From: Allobosea sp.
Lineage (GTDB): Bacteria; Pseudomonadota; Alphaproteobacteria; Rhizobiales; Kaistiaceae
Reading direction: 5' to 3'
Length of the DNA stretch: 64,000 bases
NCBI GenBank assembly: GCA_017307955.1
Contig: JAFKFV010000025.1
Coordinates: 1 to 64,000 of the forward strand
The notes under the pieces are model-generated. The model was given only the letters and a program-made list of their open reading frames with translations, was not told where the DNA came from and ran no database searches. The translations under genes were made by a program, and so were the position numbers. Below, piece after piece: positions 8,651-17,119 of this stretch (position 1 is the first letter of the stretch; each line of letters begins with the position of its first letter).

Positions 8651-9658
8651 ATGCGTGCCATCGTGGTGGAGAAGCCGGGCTCGATCAGCCTTGCCGAGCG
8701 GGCGGCTCCCGAAGCGCCGGCGCCGGGCTGGGTCGCGGTGGATATCGCGCGGGTCGGCATCTGCGGCACCGACTATCACATCTACGAGGGCAAGCATCCT
8801 TTCCTTGCCTATCCCCGCGTCATCGGCCACGAACTGTCCGGCATCGTCGCCGCCGATGGCGAGGGCTGGAAGGCCGGCACGCGCGTCATCATCAATCCCT
8901 ATGTCGCCTGCGGCACCTGCCACGCCTGCCTGCGCGGCAAGCCCAATTGCTGCATGCGCATCGGCGTGCTCGGCGTTCACCGCGACGGCGGGCTCTGCGA
9001 GCGCATCAACGTGCCGGCGATCAACCTGATCGCGGCCGGCGATCTCGACGAGGAGGCGGCGGCAACGGTCGAGTTCCTGGCGATCGGCGCCCATGCGGTG
9101 CGCCGCTCCGGCCTTGGACCGAGCGACCGCGTGCTGGTGGTCGGCGCCGGTCCGATCGGCCTCGGCGCGGCGCTCTTCGCCCGGCGGCGCGGCGCGGAGC
9201 TGCATCTCGTCGATGCGAGCGCCGAGCGGCTGGCGATGGTCGCGGAGCGCTTCGGCTTCGCGAACACCCATGTCGCCGGCGATCCGGCGGCGCTGGTAGC
9301 CTCTGCGGCGGGCGGCGACGGCTTCGACGCGGTCTTCGACGCGACGGGAAATCCGCGCGCCATGCAGGCGAGCTTCGGCTATCTGGCGCATGGCGGCAGC
9401 TATGTCATGGTCGGCGTCGTGCCCGACGACATCACCTTCAACGATGCCGAATTCCACAAGCGCGAGGCGACGCTCTTCGCAAGCCGCAACGCGACATCGG
9501 AGGATTTCGCGACCGTCGTCGCCGCGCTCGAAGACGGCAGCATCGACCACCGCAAGCTGATCACCCATCGCACGACGATGGAGGATCTGCCGGGCGTGAT
9601 GGCCGAGTGGGTGCGGGACCGCAGCAGCCTGATCAAGGCGATGGTTCGGGTCGCGTGA
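8651..9658 (+). CDS. Zinc-dependent alcohol dehydrogenase (MDR), probable sugar or sugar-acid dehydrogenase
   Basis: A 335-residue medium-chain dehydrogenase. The catalytic zinc ligands are in GICGTDYHIYEG (Cys about 38) and RVIGHELSG; the structural zinc site is the four-cysteine stretch CGTCHACLRGKPNCC; and the NAD-binding turn is VLVVGAGPIGLGAALFA. The order and length match L-galactonate/L-idonate/sorbitol-type dehydrogenases. ATG at 8651 begins the conserved start; in-frame upstream codons overlap the promoter region. With GH95 fucosidase next door, a fuconate or galactonate-type step is plausible but not shown. Confidence 0.87.
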   Translation: MRAIVVEKPGSISLAERAAPEAPAPGWVAVDIARVGICGTDYHIYEGKHPFLAYPRVIGHELSGIVAADGEGWKAGTRVIINPYVACGTCHACLRGKPNCCMRIGVLGVHRDGGLCERINVPAINLIAAGDLDEEAAATVEFLAIGAHAVRRSGLGPSDRVLVVGAGPIGLGAALFARRRGAELHLVDASAERLAMVAERFGFANTHVAGDPAALVASAAGGDGFDAVFDATGNPRAMQASFGYLAHGGSYVMVGVVPDDITFNDAEFHKREATLFASRNATSEDFATVVAALEDGSIDHRKLITHRTTMEDLPGVMAEWVRDRSSLIKAMVRVA

Positions 9659-9780
9659 TCACAGTTCAGATCGTCCGGTTCGGCGCCGGCCGCTTTCTGC
9701 AGGGCCTGTGTCGTCCGTCACCGTCAGAACCATCGGCTCCCGACGACGCCAGATCGATGGGAACAGGACGCGACGCCACC

Positions 9781-9806
9781 AGTTGATATCGATATCAATT
9801 TGGTTG
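9781..9806. promoter_or_regulatory. Operator 2 of the putative fucose LacI regulon (perfect palindrome)
   Basis: TTGATATCGATATCAA at 9783-9798 is a perfect 16-base palindrome with a central CG, 64 bases upstream of the GH95 start. The flanking AG before it and the TTTGGTTG after it also recur at the site near 18.46 kb. This is the best-formed of three related operators around the LacI gene at 12090-13130. Confidence 0.75.
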
Positions 9807-9862
9807 ACGCCAGCCCGGCCGTTCCGCATGGTCCGCCGGATCGTTCGAGAAGGGGTTGGCCG

Positions 9863-12085
9863 ATGGCTGCATGGGATCTTAGGTATCGTCAGCCGGCCGT
9901 GGCCTGGACCGAGGCGCTGCCGGTCGGCAACGGGCGCTTGGGCGCCATGGTGTTCGGCGGCGTCGAGCGCGAGCGGCTGCAGCTGAACGAGAGCACGTTC
10001 TGGGCGGGCGGCCCCTATCAGCCGACCAATCCCGATGCGCTGCCGCATCTGGAAGAGGTCCGCAGCCTGATCTTCGCCGGGCGGCACGAGGAGGCGGAGG
10101 CGCTCGCCAATCGCTCCTTGATGGCGAAGCCGATCAAGCAGATGTCCTACCAGCCGATCGGCGACGTCTTCATCGCCTTCGAGCACGACGGCGCCGAGGA
10201 TTATCGCCGCGGATTGTCGCTCGGCGATGCGGCGGCGACGACCATCTACCGTGCCGGCGGCGTGACCTATGCCCGCGAGCTGATCGCCTCGCCGGCCGAC
10301 GACCTCATCCTGATGCGGCTTGCCACCGACCGGCCCGGCGCGCTCGCCTTCCACCTGACGCTCGAAAGCCCGCAACAGGGCGCGATGTTGCCGTCAGGCG
10401 CCGACTGGATCGGCTTTGCCGGCAAAGGACCCGACGCGCATGGCATCGCGGGCGTGCTGCGCTTCGTAGTCAAGGCGCGGGTGCTGTCGCAGGACGGCAG
10501 CGTGATCGCCTCGCCGGACGGCATCCGCGTCGAAGGCGCGAGCGAGGCGCTGGTCGCCATCAATGCCGCGACCAGCTTCGTGCGCTTCGACCGGACCGAT
10601 GCCGACGCGATGGCGAGGGTCGATGCCCGGCTGATGGAAATCTCCCCGAATGGCTGGGCCGACCTCAAGGCCCGCCATGTCGCCGAGCATCGGCGGCTCT
10701 TCGGCGGCTTTTCGATCGATCTCGGGACGAGCGCGGCGGCGGAACTGCCGACCGACGAGCGCATCGCCGGCTTCGCGGCCGGCGGCGATCCGGCGCTGGC
10801 CGCGCTCTATGTCCAGTATGGCCGCTATCTCATGATCTCGTCGTCGCGTCCGGGGACGCAGCCGGCCAATCTGCAGGGCCTCTGGAACGAGGAAGTCCAG
10901 CCGCCCTGGGACAGCAAATATACCGCCAATATCAACCTGCAGATGAACTACTGGCTGCCGGACCCCGCCGGCATCGGCGCCTGCTTCGAGCCGCTGATCG
11001 CCATGGTCGAGGATCTCACCGAGACCGGCGCCGTCATGGCGCGCGCGCATTACGACGCGCCGGGCTGGGTGATGCATCACAACACGGATCTGTGGCGCGC
11101 CACCGGGCCGATCGACGGCGCCCAATGGGGCCTCTGGCCGATGGGCGGCGCCTGGCTGTGCGTCCAGCTGCATGATCATGCCGATTATCGCGGCGACGAC
11201 GCGGTGTTCGCCCGCATCTATCCGCTGATGAAGGGCGCGGCCGAGTTCCTCCGCGCCATTCTCGTGCCGCTGCCGGGCACCGATCTCCTCGTCACCAACC
11301 CGTCCGTCTCGCCCGAAAACGTCCATCCGAACGGCGCCAGCATCTGCGCCGGCCCGGCCATGGACAGCCAGATCGCGCGCGACCTCTTCTCGCGCACCGC
11401 CGCGACCGCGCGCCGGCTCGGCCGCGACGCGGATTTCGCGGCGGAACTGGAGGCGCTGCTGCCGCGGCTCCCGGCCGACCGCATCGGCGCCGCCGGCCAG
11501 CTGCAGGAATGGCTGGAGGACTGGGACCTCGACGTTCCCGAGATCCATCACCGCCATGTCTCGCATCTCTATGCCGTCTATCCCTCCTGGCAGATCGACC
11601 CCGACACGACGCCGGAACTCGCCGCGGCGGCGCGGCGCTCGCTGGAGATCCGCGGCGACGACGCGACCGGCTGGGGCATCGGCTGGCGCATCAATCTCTG
11701 GGCGCGGCTGCGCGATGGCGCGCATGCCCATGACGTGCTGGCGCTGCTGCTCCATCCCGAGCGCAGCTATCCGAACCTCTTCGATGCGCATCCGCCGTTC
11801 CAGATCGACGGCAATTTCGGCGGCGCTGCCGGCATCCTCGAAATGCTGGTGCAGTCGAAGCCCGGCGAGCTCCTGCTGCTGCCGGCGCTGCCGCCGGCCT
11901 GGCCGGCCGGCTCCGTGAAGGGCGTCGGTGCCCGCGGCGGCCTCACAGTCGATCTCGACTGGACGGACGGCACCCCGACCGGGATCGTCCTCCATGCCGC
12001 GCGCGAGATCGCTATCGAGCTTCGCTATGGCGAGACGCGGATGCCCGTGAGCCTTGCCGCCGGCGAGACGCGCCGCCTGGTCTGA
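9863..12085 (+). CDS. Glycoside hydrolase family 95, alpha-L-fucosidase type
   Basis: A 740-residue GH95 enzyme, expected to release alpha-L-fucose (or alpha-L-galactose) from oligosaccharides by inversion. The N-terminal beta domain opens with AVAWTEALPVGNGRLGAMVFGG and LNESTFWAGGP. The catalytic barrel carries the residues known from bifidobacterial AfcA: Asn356 and Asn358 in TANINLQMNYW, the general acid Glu485 in NPSVSPEN, and Asp649 in PPFQIDGNFGG. There is no signal peptide, which implies intracellular cleavage of imported oligosaccharides. ATG at 9863 has AAGGGG upstream and begins the conserved start. It is convergent with the LacI gene. Confidence 0.93.
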   Translation: MAAWDLRYRQPAVAWTEALPVGNGRLGAMVFGGVERERLQLNESTFWAGGPYQPTNPDALPHLEEVRSLIFAGRHEEAEALANRSLMAKPIKQMSYQPIGDVFIAFEHDGAEDYRRGLSLGDAAATTIYRAGGVTYARELIASPADDLILMRLATDRPGALAFHLTLESPQQGAMLPSGADWIGFAGKGPDAHGIAGVLRFVVKARVLSQDGSVIASPDGIRVEGASEALVAINAATSFVRFDRTDADAMARVDARLMEISPNGWADLKARHVAEHRRLFGGFSIDLGTSAAAELPTDERIAGFAAGGDPALAALYVQYGRYLMISSSRPGTQPANLQGLWNEEVQPPWDSKYTANINLQMNYWLPDPAGIGACFEPLIAMVEDLTETGAVMARAHYDAPGWVMHHNTDLWRATGPIDGAQWGLWPMGGAWLCVQLHDHADYRGDDAVFARIYPLMKGAAEFLRAILVPLPGTDLLVTNPSVSPENVHPNGASICAGPAMDSQIARDLFSRTAATARRLGRDADFAAELEALLPRLPADRIGAAGQLQEWLEDWDLDVPEIHHRHVSHLYAVYPSWQIDPDTTPELAAAARRSLEIRGDDATGWGIGWRINLWARLRDGAHAHDVLALLLHPERSYPNLFDAHPPFQIDGNFGGAAGILEMLVQSKPGELLLLPALPPAWPAGSVKGVGARGGLTVDLDWTDGTPTGIVLHAAREIAIELRYGETRMPVSLAAGETRRLV

Positions 12086-12089
12086 TCGA

Positions 12090-13130
12090 TCAGCGCGGCG
12101 GCCGGCCCGTCGAACCGCGCAGGATGATGTCGCAGCCGAGCGTGATCGAGCGGATCGGCCGCGGCTCGCCCGGCCCGAGCCGCGCCACGAGCAGGTTGGC
12201 GATCGAATCGGCGATGCCGTTGATAGGCTGCGCGATCGCCGTGATGCCGGGCTCGTGCAGGCGGAACAGCGGCACGTCGTCGAAGCTGATCAACGACAGG
12301 TCGGTCGGCAGGTGCAGGCCGTTGTTCTTCATCCACATGAGGACGCCGATCGCCATGCCGTAATTGGCGGCGAAGATCGCGGTCGGTGGCTTCGGCAGCT
12401 GCATCAGCTGGCGCGCCGCCTCATAGCCGCCTTCTGCTCGCCAATGGCCGCAGATGATATAGGCGGGGTCGACGGCGAGGCCGCGCTCGCGCAGCGCCGC
12501 TTCATAGCCGTCCAGCCGCTGGCGCGCCGAGGAATCGACGAGATCGCCGCTGATCATCGCGACGCGTTCATGGCCGAGGTCGAGCAGATGGCTGACGACG
12601 CGCTGGCTGACGGCGGCGTTCTCGACCGCGACGCGGTCCGCGACGACGCCGGCGATGTCGTTGTTGTAGAGCACCACGGGGATGCCCTCGGCGATCACGG
12701 CCTCGACGCGCTGCCGCATGCCCTGCACGCTGTCCATGATCAGGCCGTCGACGCGCTGCTGCGTGAAGAAGTCGAGCGCGTCGGCGAAGAGCTGCGGCTC
12801 GTGGCCGTGGAAATACATGACGAGCGCGCGCCCCGTGGAGCGGAGCTGCGACGACAGCCGCTCCACCATCTGGGCATGGAACTCGTCGAAGGTCGGGATC
12901 AGCACGCCGATCATATGCGTGCGGTCGGTCTTCATCGCCGCGGCGACCGCATTGCGACGGTAGGAGAGCTTCTCGATCGCCGCCTCGATCTGCAGCCGGT
13001 TGCTGCGGCGGATCTCGCGCCCGTTCAGGAAGCGCGACACCGTGCCGATGGCGACGCCGGCCACCTCCGCGACATCGGCGATGGTGGCGGCCTTGCGCCG
13101 TCCGGCGGCCGGAAACTCCTCGTCTGTCAT
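12090..13130 (-). CDS. LacI-family transcriptional repressor
   Basis: A 346-residue LacI/GalR regulator. The DNA-binding headpiece is at residues about 15-65 (ATIADVAEVAGVAIGTVSRFLNGR, with hinge YRRNAVAAAMKTDRTHMIGV). The periplasmic-binding-protein-like sensor follows (GVLIPTFDEF, VDGLIMDSV, PVVLYNNDI, HERVAMISGDL, PTAIFAANYGMAIG, DLSLISFDDVPLF, PGITAIAQPINGIAD). It sits in the middle of the locus, and three matching operators lie before the neighbouring transcription units. A fucose-related inducer is inferred from the GH95 gene. Confidence 0.92.
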   Translation of the reverse strand: MTDEEFPAAGRRKAATIADVAEVAGVAIGTVSRFLNGREIRRSNRLQIEAAIEKLSYRRNAVAAAMKTDRTHMIGVLIPTFDEFHAQMVERLSSQLRSTGRALVMYFHGHEPQLFADALDFFTQQRVDGLIMDSVQGMRQRVEAVIAEGIPVVLYNNDIAGVVADRVAVENAAVSQRVVSHLLDLGHERVAMISGDLVDSSARQRLDGYEAALRERGLAVDPAYIICGHWRAEGGYEAARQLMQLPKPPTAIFAANYGMAIGVLMWMKNNGLHLPTDLSLISFDDVPLFRLHEPGITAIAQPINGIADSIANLLVARLGPGEPRPIRSITLGCDIILRGSTGRPPR

Positions 13131-13254
13131 GATCGGGCGGCGGCTCCTTTCCCTGGAACGACAGGGATGCTGCCCTTCCTAGCTGAAGCAGCCTAAGCTT
13201 TCCATGCGGCGGAACAGGCCGTCCCGCCCCGCCGCAGGGACCTTCGATGGAGCG

Positions 13255-15309
13255 TCAGACGCCCTCGATGACGACCGCGCTGTGGATGTGCAGGCGCGGC
13301 AGCGTGACGGCGATGCGGCCGCCATCCTCCGCCTTCCAGGTGACATCCTCGCCGGTGAGCGCGTCATAGACGCGGCTGGGCGTGCCGGCGAGCTTGATGC
13401 TGGCGGTGACGGGGCCGATCGCCGGAATGTCCTCGATCATCTCGAGCACGCGCGTTCCGGTATCGGTGGGCACCGCCTTGCCGCGCACCTGCGGCGCGCC
13501 ATAGAGGAGATGCAGCACATGCCGCTTCTCCGCCTCCTGGCGGGCCAGTGTGGCGCGGCCTGCCGAGGGAAGATCGGTCGCCAACACCGGGTCGGGCATC
13601 AGGCGGCGGATCAGTCCGCGCACGACATACTTGTAAAGCGGCTGCCCGTACTCGTGGTACATCGAGAAGATCGGGAAGGCGATGTAGCCGATGCCGTTGT
13701 GCTCGGTGACGCCCGCGCCGAGCGTATCAGCCGCCGGATCGTCCGGCGTGTGCTGGTGCGAGCAGTAATGCTTGTAGCTGCGGTTGAAATAGGACGGCAC
13801 GATCGAGGCGAGTACGGTCGCGGCGCCCGGCTTGATGGTCTGTCCGGCGGCATACATGACGAAGGGCGCCTTCGGCAGGCTGGCATCGAGCGCCGCCGGA
13901 TCGGCGACGAGATAGGACGGGTTGAACGCAACCGGTCCACTCGACTTCTCGAGGCCCATGTCGAGCGCGAAGCCCGTCTCCGTGAGCCCGGACGTCCCCG
14001 AGAGCAGCAGCTTGCCGCCCTTTGCGACGAAGGCCTCGAGACGCTTCGCCAGCGCGGCGTCGACGGTGATCGCATCGGGCAGGATCAGCAGGCGATAGCC
14101 GTCGAAGGGCGCCGTTCCGTCGAGCACGTCGAAGGGCAGCTTCAGTTCCTGCAGCATCTGCGCCGCGCCGTCGTCGCTCGGGTTGTTGCGCGCCCCGACG
14201 GGATGGAAGAACTCGGCGGCGAGGATCGCGATCTCCGACACCTGCTTGGCGCCCTTGAGATAGGGCTCCAGGCGCTCCAGCCGCTCATAGGCCGGCGCGA
14301 TCGTGGCATAGGTGTCGTGATTGATCGCGCCGTTCGGATGAAGCTGGTCGCCGACCAGGCATTTGGCGCCGAGCGCCGCCATCTGGCCGACCTCGTAGAT
14401 CAGCGCCTCGGGATGCTTGAAGCCGCCAAACTCGCCCCATGACGTATGGAACTTGCCGGTCTGGCCGAGGAAATCCATGCCGAGCGTCGCGGCATAGCGG
14501 GCGCTGGACGGGAAATGGTCGTAGCCCCAGCCGCCGGTCGGCAGGCTTTCCAGCTCCAGATGGGTGTAGGTCCGGAAGCGCTGGCGGCCCTGCTTGTGGA
14601 TGTGGCCGCAATTGTAGAAGACGCGGAGCGCCGGATATTCGGCGAAGAGCGCATCCGAGACATAGCGGCGGAACTCCTCGTTGACCGCCTCGTCGTTTTT
14701 CAGGCGGTCCGCCGGGTTCTCCGGGTCGAGGCCCTCGGCGAGCATGCGCGCCGTGCAGGCCGAGCACACGCAGTCCGGCGTCAGCACGATGTCGAAGAAG
14801 AGGCCCGGCACCTTGCTGCCATAGCGCGAGGCGACCTCGCGGGCCTGGTCGAGGATATAGTCCTTCACGCCCTGGTGGTTGAGGCAGAGCGTGTGCCAGG
14901 CCGGCGACAACTGCTTGAGGCTCGACGGATCGCCGGGCAGCGCATGCTGGAAGCGGTTGGTCGCGCTCATCGCGCGCCATTCGGGATGCTCGCGGACGGA
15001 ATTCTCGTCCCACTGCACCGAGATATAGACCGGCGTCTCGATATCGACCGCGGCGCAGGCCTCGATCATCGCGCCCATCAGGTCGGGCTTGGCGAGGTGC
15101 GGATGCGGCTTGCCGACATTGGTCGGGTAATAGGACCAGCCGTGATGGCACTTGGCGAAGATCGTGACCGAATCGACATGCGCCGCCTTCAGCGTGTTGG
15201 CGAAATCCTCGGCGTCGAAGGCGGAACCGATCCCCGGGATATGTTCCGAGGTGTGGAAGTCGAGATGGATCTGGCGGTAGCGGAGCGGCTTCGGCTTCAA
15301 TTCGGACAT
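13255..15309 (-). CDS. GHL6-type putative glycoside hydrolase with trimerisation domain
   Basis: A 684-residue protein like those annotated as alpha-amylase-family or hypothetical glycosyl hydrolase 6. The N-terminal TIM barrel (about residues 1-370) has HLDFHTSEHIPGIG, VTIFAKCHHGWSYYPT, and ETPVYISVQWDEN, a Cys-containing DIVLTPDCVCSACTARM, and SWGEFGGFKHPEALIYEV. The segment near 420-560 resembles the GH42 trimerisation/glutamine-amidotransferase-like domain (YRLLILPDAITVDAALAKRL). A small beta domain ends it. KCHHGW recalls the KHHDGF motif of GH29 fucosidases. No leader is seen. It follows the permease genes in an operon and probably acts on what they import; the activity itself is unproven. 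Confidence 0.78.
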   Translation of the reverse strand: MSELKPKPLRYRQIHLDFHTSEHIPGIGSAFDAEDFANTLKAAHVDSVTIFAKCHHGWSYYPTNVGKPHPHLAKPDLMGAMIEACAAVDIETPVYISVQWDENSVREHPEWRAMSATNRFQHALPGDPSSLKQLSPAWHTLCLNHQGVKDYILDQAREVASRYGSKVPGLFFDIVLTPDCVCSACTARMLAEGLDPENPADRLKNDEAVNEEFRRYVSDALFAEYPALRVFYNCGHIHKQGRQRFRTYTHLELESLPTGGWGYDHFPSSARYAATLGMDFLGQTGKFHTSWGEFGGFKHPEALIYEVGQMAALGAKCLVGDQLHPNGAINHDTYATIAPAYERLERLEPYLKGAKQVSEIAILAAEFFHPVGARNNPSDDGAAQMLQELKLPFDVLDGTAPFDGYRLLILPDAITVDAALAKRLEAFVAKGGKLLLSGTSGLTETGFALDMGLEKSSGPVAFNPSYLVADPAALDASLPKAPFVMYAAGQTIKPGAATVLASIVPSYFNRSYKHYCSHQHTPDDPAADTLGAGVTEHNGIGYIAFPIFSMYHEYGQPLYKYVVRGLIRRLMPDPVLATDLPSAGRATLARQEAEKRHVLHLLYGAPQVRGKAVPTDTGTRVLEMIEDIPAIGPVTASIKLAGTPSRVYDALTGEDVTWKAEDGGRIAVTLPRLHIHSAVVIEGV

Positions 15310-15326
15310 GATGGACCTTTCGGCAG

Positions 15327-16148
15327 TCACTCTTTGGTGCCCGAGCGCGTCTGCGCCCCGGCTGCGAAATGGCGCTGGAAGATGACGAAGACGGCGAGCG
15401 GCACGATCGTCGTGACGAGCGCGGCCACCGAACGCAAATCCCAGTTGAGGTCGTAGGTGCCGGCGATGCGGGCGAGCAGCACCGGCAGCGGAACGTCGCT
15501 CCTGAGGAAGAGCAGCGGCAGGAACAGAGCGTTCCAGCACCACAGGAACTGCAGGATGCCGACCGCGATGATCGAGGTCACCGAATTCGGCAGCACGACG
15601 AAGAAGAACACCTGGATCGGGCCGGCGCCGTCTATCTTGGCCGCCTCGATCAGTTCCTTCGGGAAATCCTCGAGGAAGTTCTTCACGAGGAAGATCGACC
15701 AGGCGAAGGAGAGCCCGACATAGGGGATCAGCACCGCGAGGATGTTGTCGAGGAGGCCCGTCTGCCGCCAGAGCTGGAACAGCGGGATCACGACGACCTG
15801 CTGCGGCAGCACGAAGGCGTTGATGATGATGATCAGCAGCGTGCGGCGGAACGGGAACTTGAGGAAGTGGAACGCATAGGCCGCGGCCGGGGTCAGCAGC
15901 ATCGAGGCGAGCGTCGCGAGGCCGGCGAGCTTGATCGTCGTGATCAGCGACTGCAGCAGCGGATATTTCGACCAGACATTGCGCCAGGCGTCGAGCGTCA
16001 GCGTCACCTGGTCGAGCCGCCACCAGCCGAGCACGACCTCGGAAGGCGGGCGGATGGAAAGGACGATGATGCCGATCACCGGGATCATCCAGATGATCGC
16101 GACGATGCCGACGATCGCCGTGACGAGGAATCGCGCGCGGCCGCTCAT
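15327..16148 (-). CDS. Carbohydrate ABC transporter permease, MalG type
   Basis: A 273-residue inner-membrane permease with six predicted helices, starting RFLVTAIVGIVAIIWMIPVIGIIVLSIRP. The EAA loop that docks the ATPase is EAAKIDGAGPIQVFFFVVLP (about residues 185-205). It overlaps the end of the MalF-type gene by four bases (ATGA), which implies translational coupling. The transporter set here has no ATPase gene of its own; the MalK-type ATPase at 29108-30211 is the only one in the window that could energise it. Confidence 0.93.
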   Translation of the reverse strand: MSGRARFLVTAIVGIVAIIWMIPVIGIIVLSIRPPSEVVLGWWRLDQVTLTLDAWRNVWSKYPLLQSLITTIKLAGLATLASMLLTPAAAYAFHFLKFPFRRTLLIIIINAFVLPQQVVVIPLFQLWRQTGLLDNILAVLIPYVGLSFAWSIFLVKNFLEDFPKELIEAAKIDGAGPIQVFFFVVLPNSVTSIIAVGILQFLWCWNALFLPLLFLRSDVPLPVLLARIAGTYDLNWDLRSVAALVTTIVPLAVFVIFQRHFAAGAQTRSGTKE

Positions 16149-17119
16149 TTCGCACCTGCCGTGCGCTGGATGATGGCCGGGGCCGAGATGACGAAGACGG
16201 CGACGAGCAGGATGACGGTCGCCGCGGCGCCATAGCCGAGTTTGAACTGCGTCATCGACTCCCGGTACATGAAGAAGCCGACCGTCTCGGTCGAGCGGAC
16301 GGGGCCGCCGCCAGTCAGGACATAGATGATGTCGAAGGCGCGGAGGCTCCCGAGCAGGTTGATGAACACCGCGACGCGCACGCCGGGCATGGAGAGCGGC
16401 ATCATGATGTAGCGCATCATGGCGCGCGGTCCGGCGCCGTCCATAGCCGCCGCCTCGAGGACATTCTTCGGGATCGACTGCACCGAGGCGAAGCAGAGCA
16501 TCAGCGGCAGGCCGACCTGCGCCCAGGACGCCGCGACGATGAGGCCCCAGAGCGCGGTGTTGGGATCGCCGAGCCAGGCATGCTGGAACTGGCCGAGGCC
16601 GATGGCGCCGAGCAGGGCGTTGAGGAGGCCGCTCTGGTCGGGGCGCAGGATGCCGAGCCACATGAAGGCGCTCACCGCCTCCGAGATGCCGAAGGCCGCG
16701 AAGATCATGACGCGGAAGGGCAGCGTCGCCTTCGGCGCGAAGGAGCACATCATGGCCAGCAGCCAGCCGAGCCCGACCGAGATCGAGGTGGTGGCGAGCG
16801 TCCAGATGACGGTGGTCCAGATCGTCTTGCGGAAGGCGGGATCGGCGAAGAGCTTCAGATAGTTGCCGATGCCGATATAGCGCGGGGTGCCGAGGCCCTT
16901 GATGTCGTAGAAGGAGAGGCGGATCGTGTCGAACAGCGGATAGACGACCGACACCGCGAACAGGATCAGCACGGGCGCGATGAGAATGAGGCCGGCAGCC
17001 GATTCCGGCATCGGCCTCCTGGCCGTGGCGGCCGGCTGACGCCGGCCGCTCGTGCCATTCCGGCCGTTCGGGAACCCGGCACCGGGCAGGGCTCCCTCGG
17101 ACGGGGCGGAAGACGGCAT
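16145..17119 (-). CDS. Carbohydrate ABC transporter permease, MalF type
   Basis: A 324-residue inner-membrane permease. A charged 38-residue N-terminal tail precedes the first helix (AAGLILIAPVLILFAVSVVYPLFDTIRLSFYD). The EAA loop is EAAAMDGAGPRAMMRYIMMP, followed by FDIIYVLTGGGPVRSTET, a stretch typical of MalF-like partners. It begins directly at the stop of the binding-protein gene and overlaps the MalG gene by four bases. The family transports mono- or oligosaccharides. Confidence 0.93.
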   Translation of the reverse strand: MPSSAPSEGALPGAGFPNGRNGTSGRRQPAATARRPMPESAAGLILIAPVLILFAVSVVYPLFDTIRLSFYDIKGLGTPRYIGIGNYLKLFADPAFRKTIWTTVIWTLATTSISVGLGWLLAMMCSFAPKATLPFRVMIFAAFGISEAVSAFMWLGILRPDQSGLLNALLGAIGLGQFQHAWLGDPNTALWGLIVAASWAQVGLPLMLCFASVQSIPKNVLEAAAMDGAGPRAMMRYIMMPLSMPGVRVAVFINLLGSLRAFDIIYVLTGGGPVRSTETVGFFMYRESMTQFKLGYGAAATVILLVAVFVISAPAIIQRTAGAK

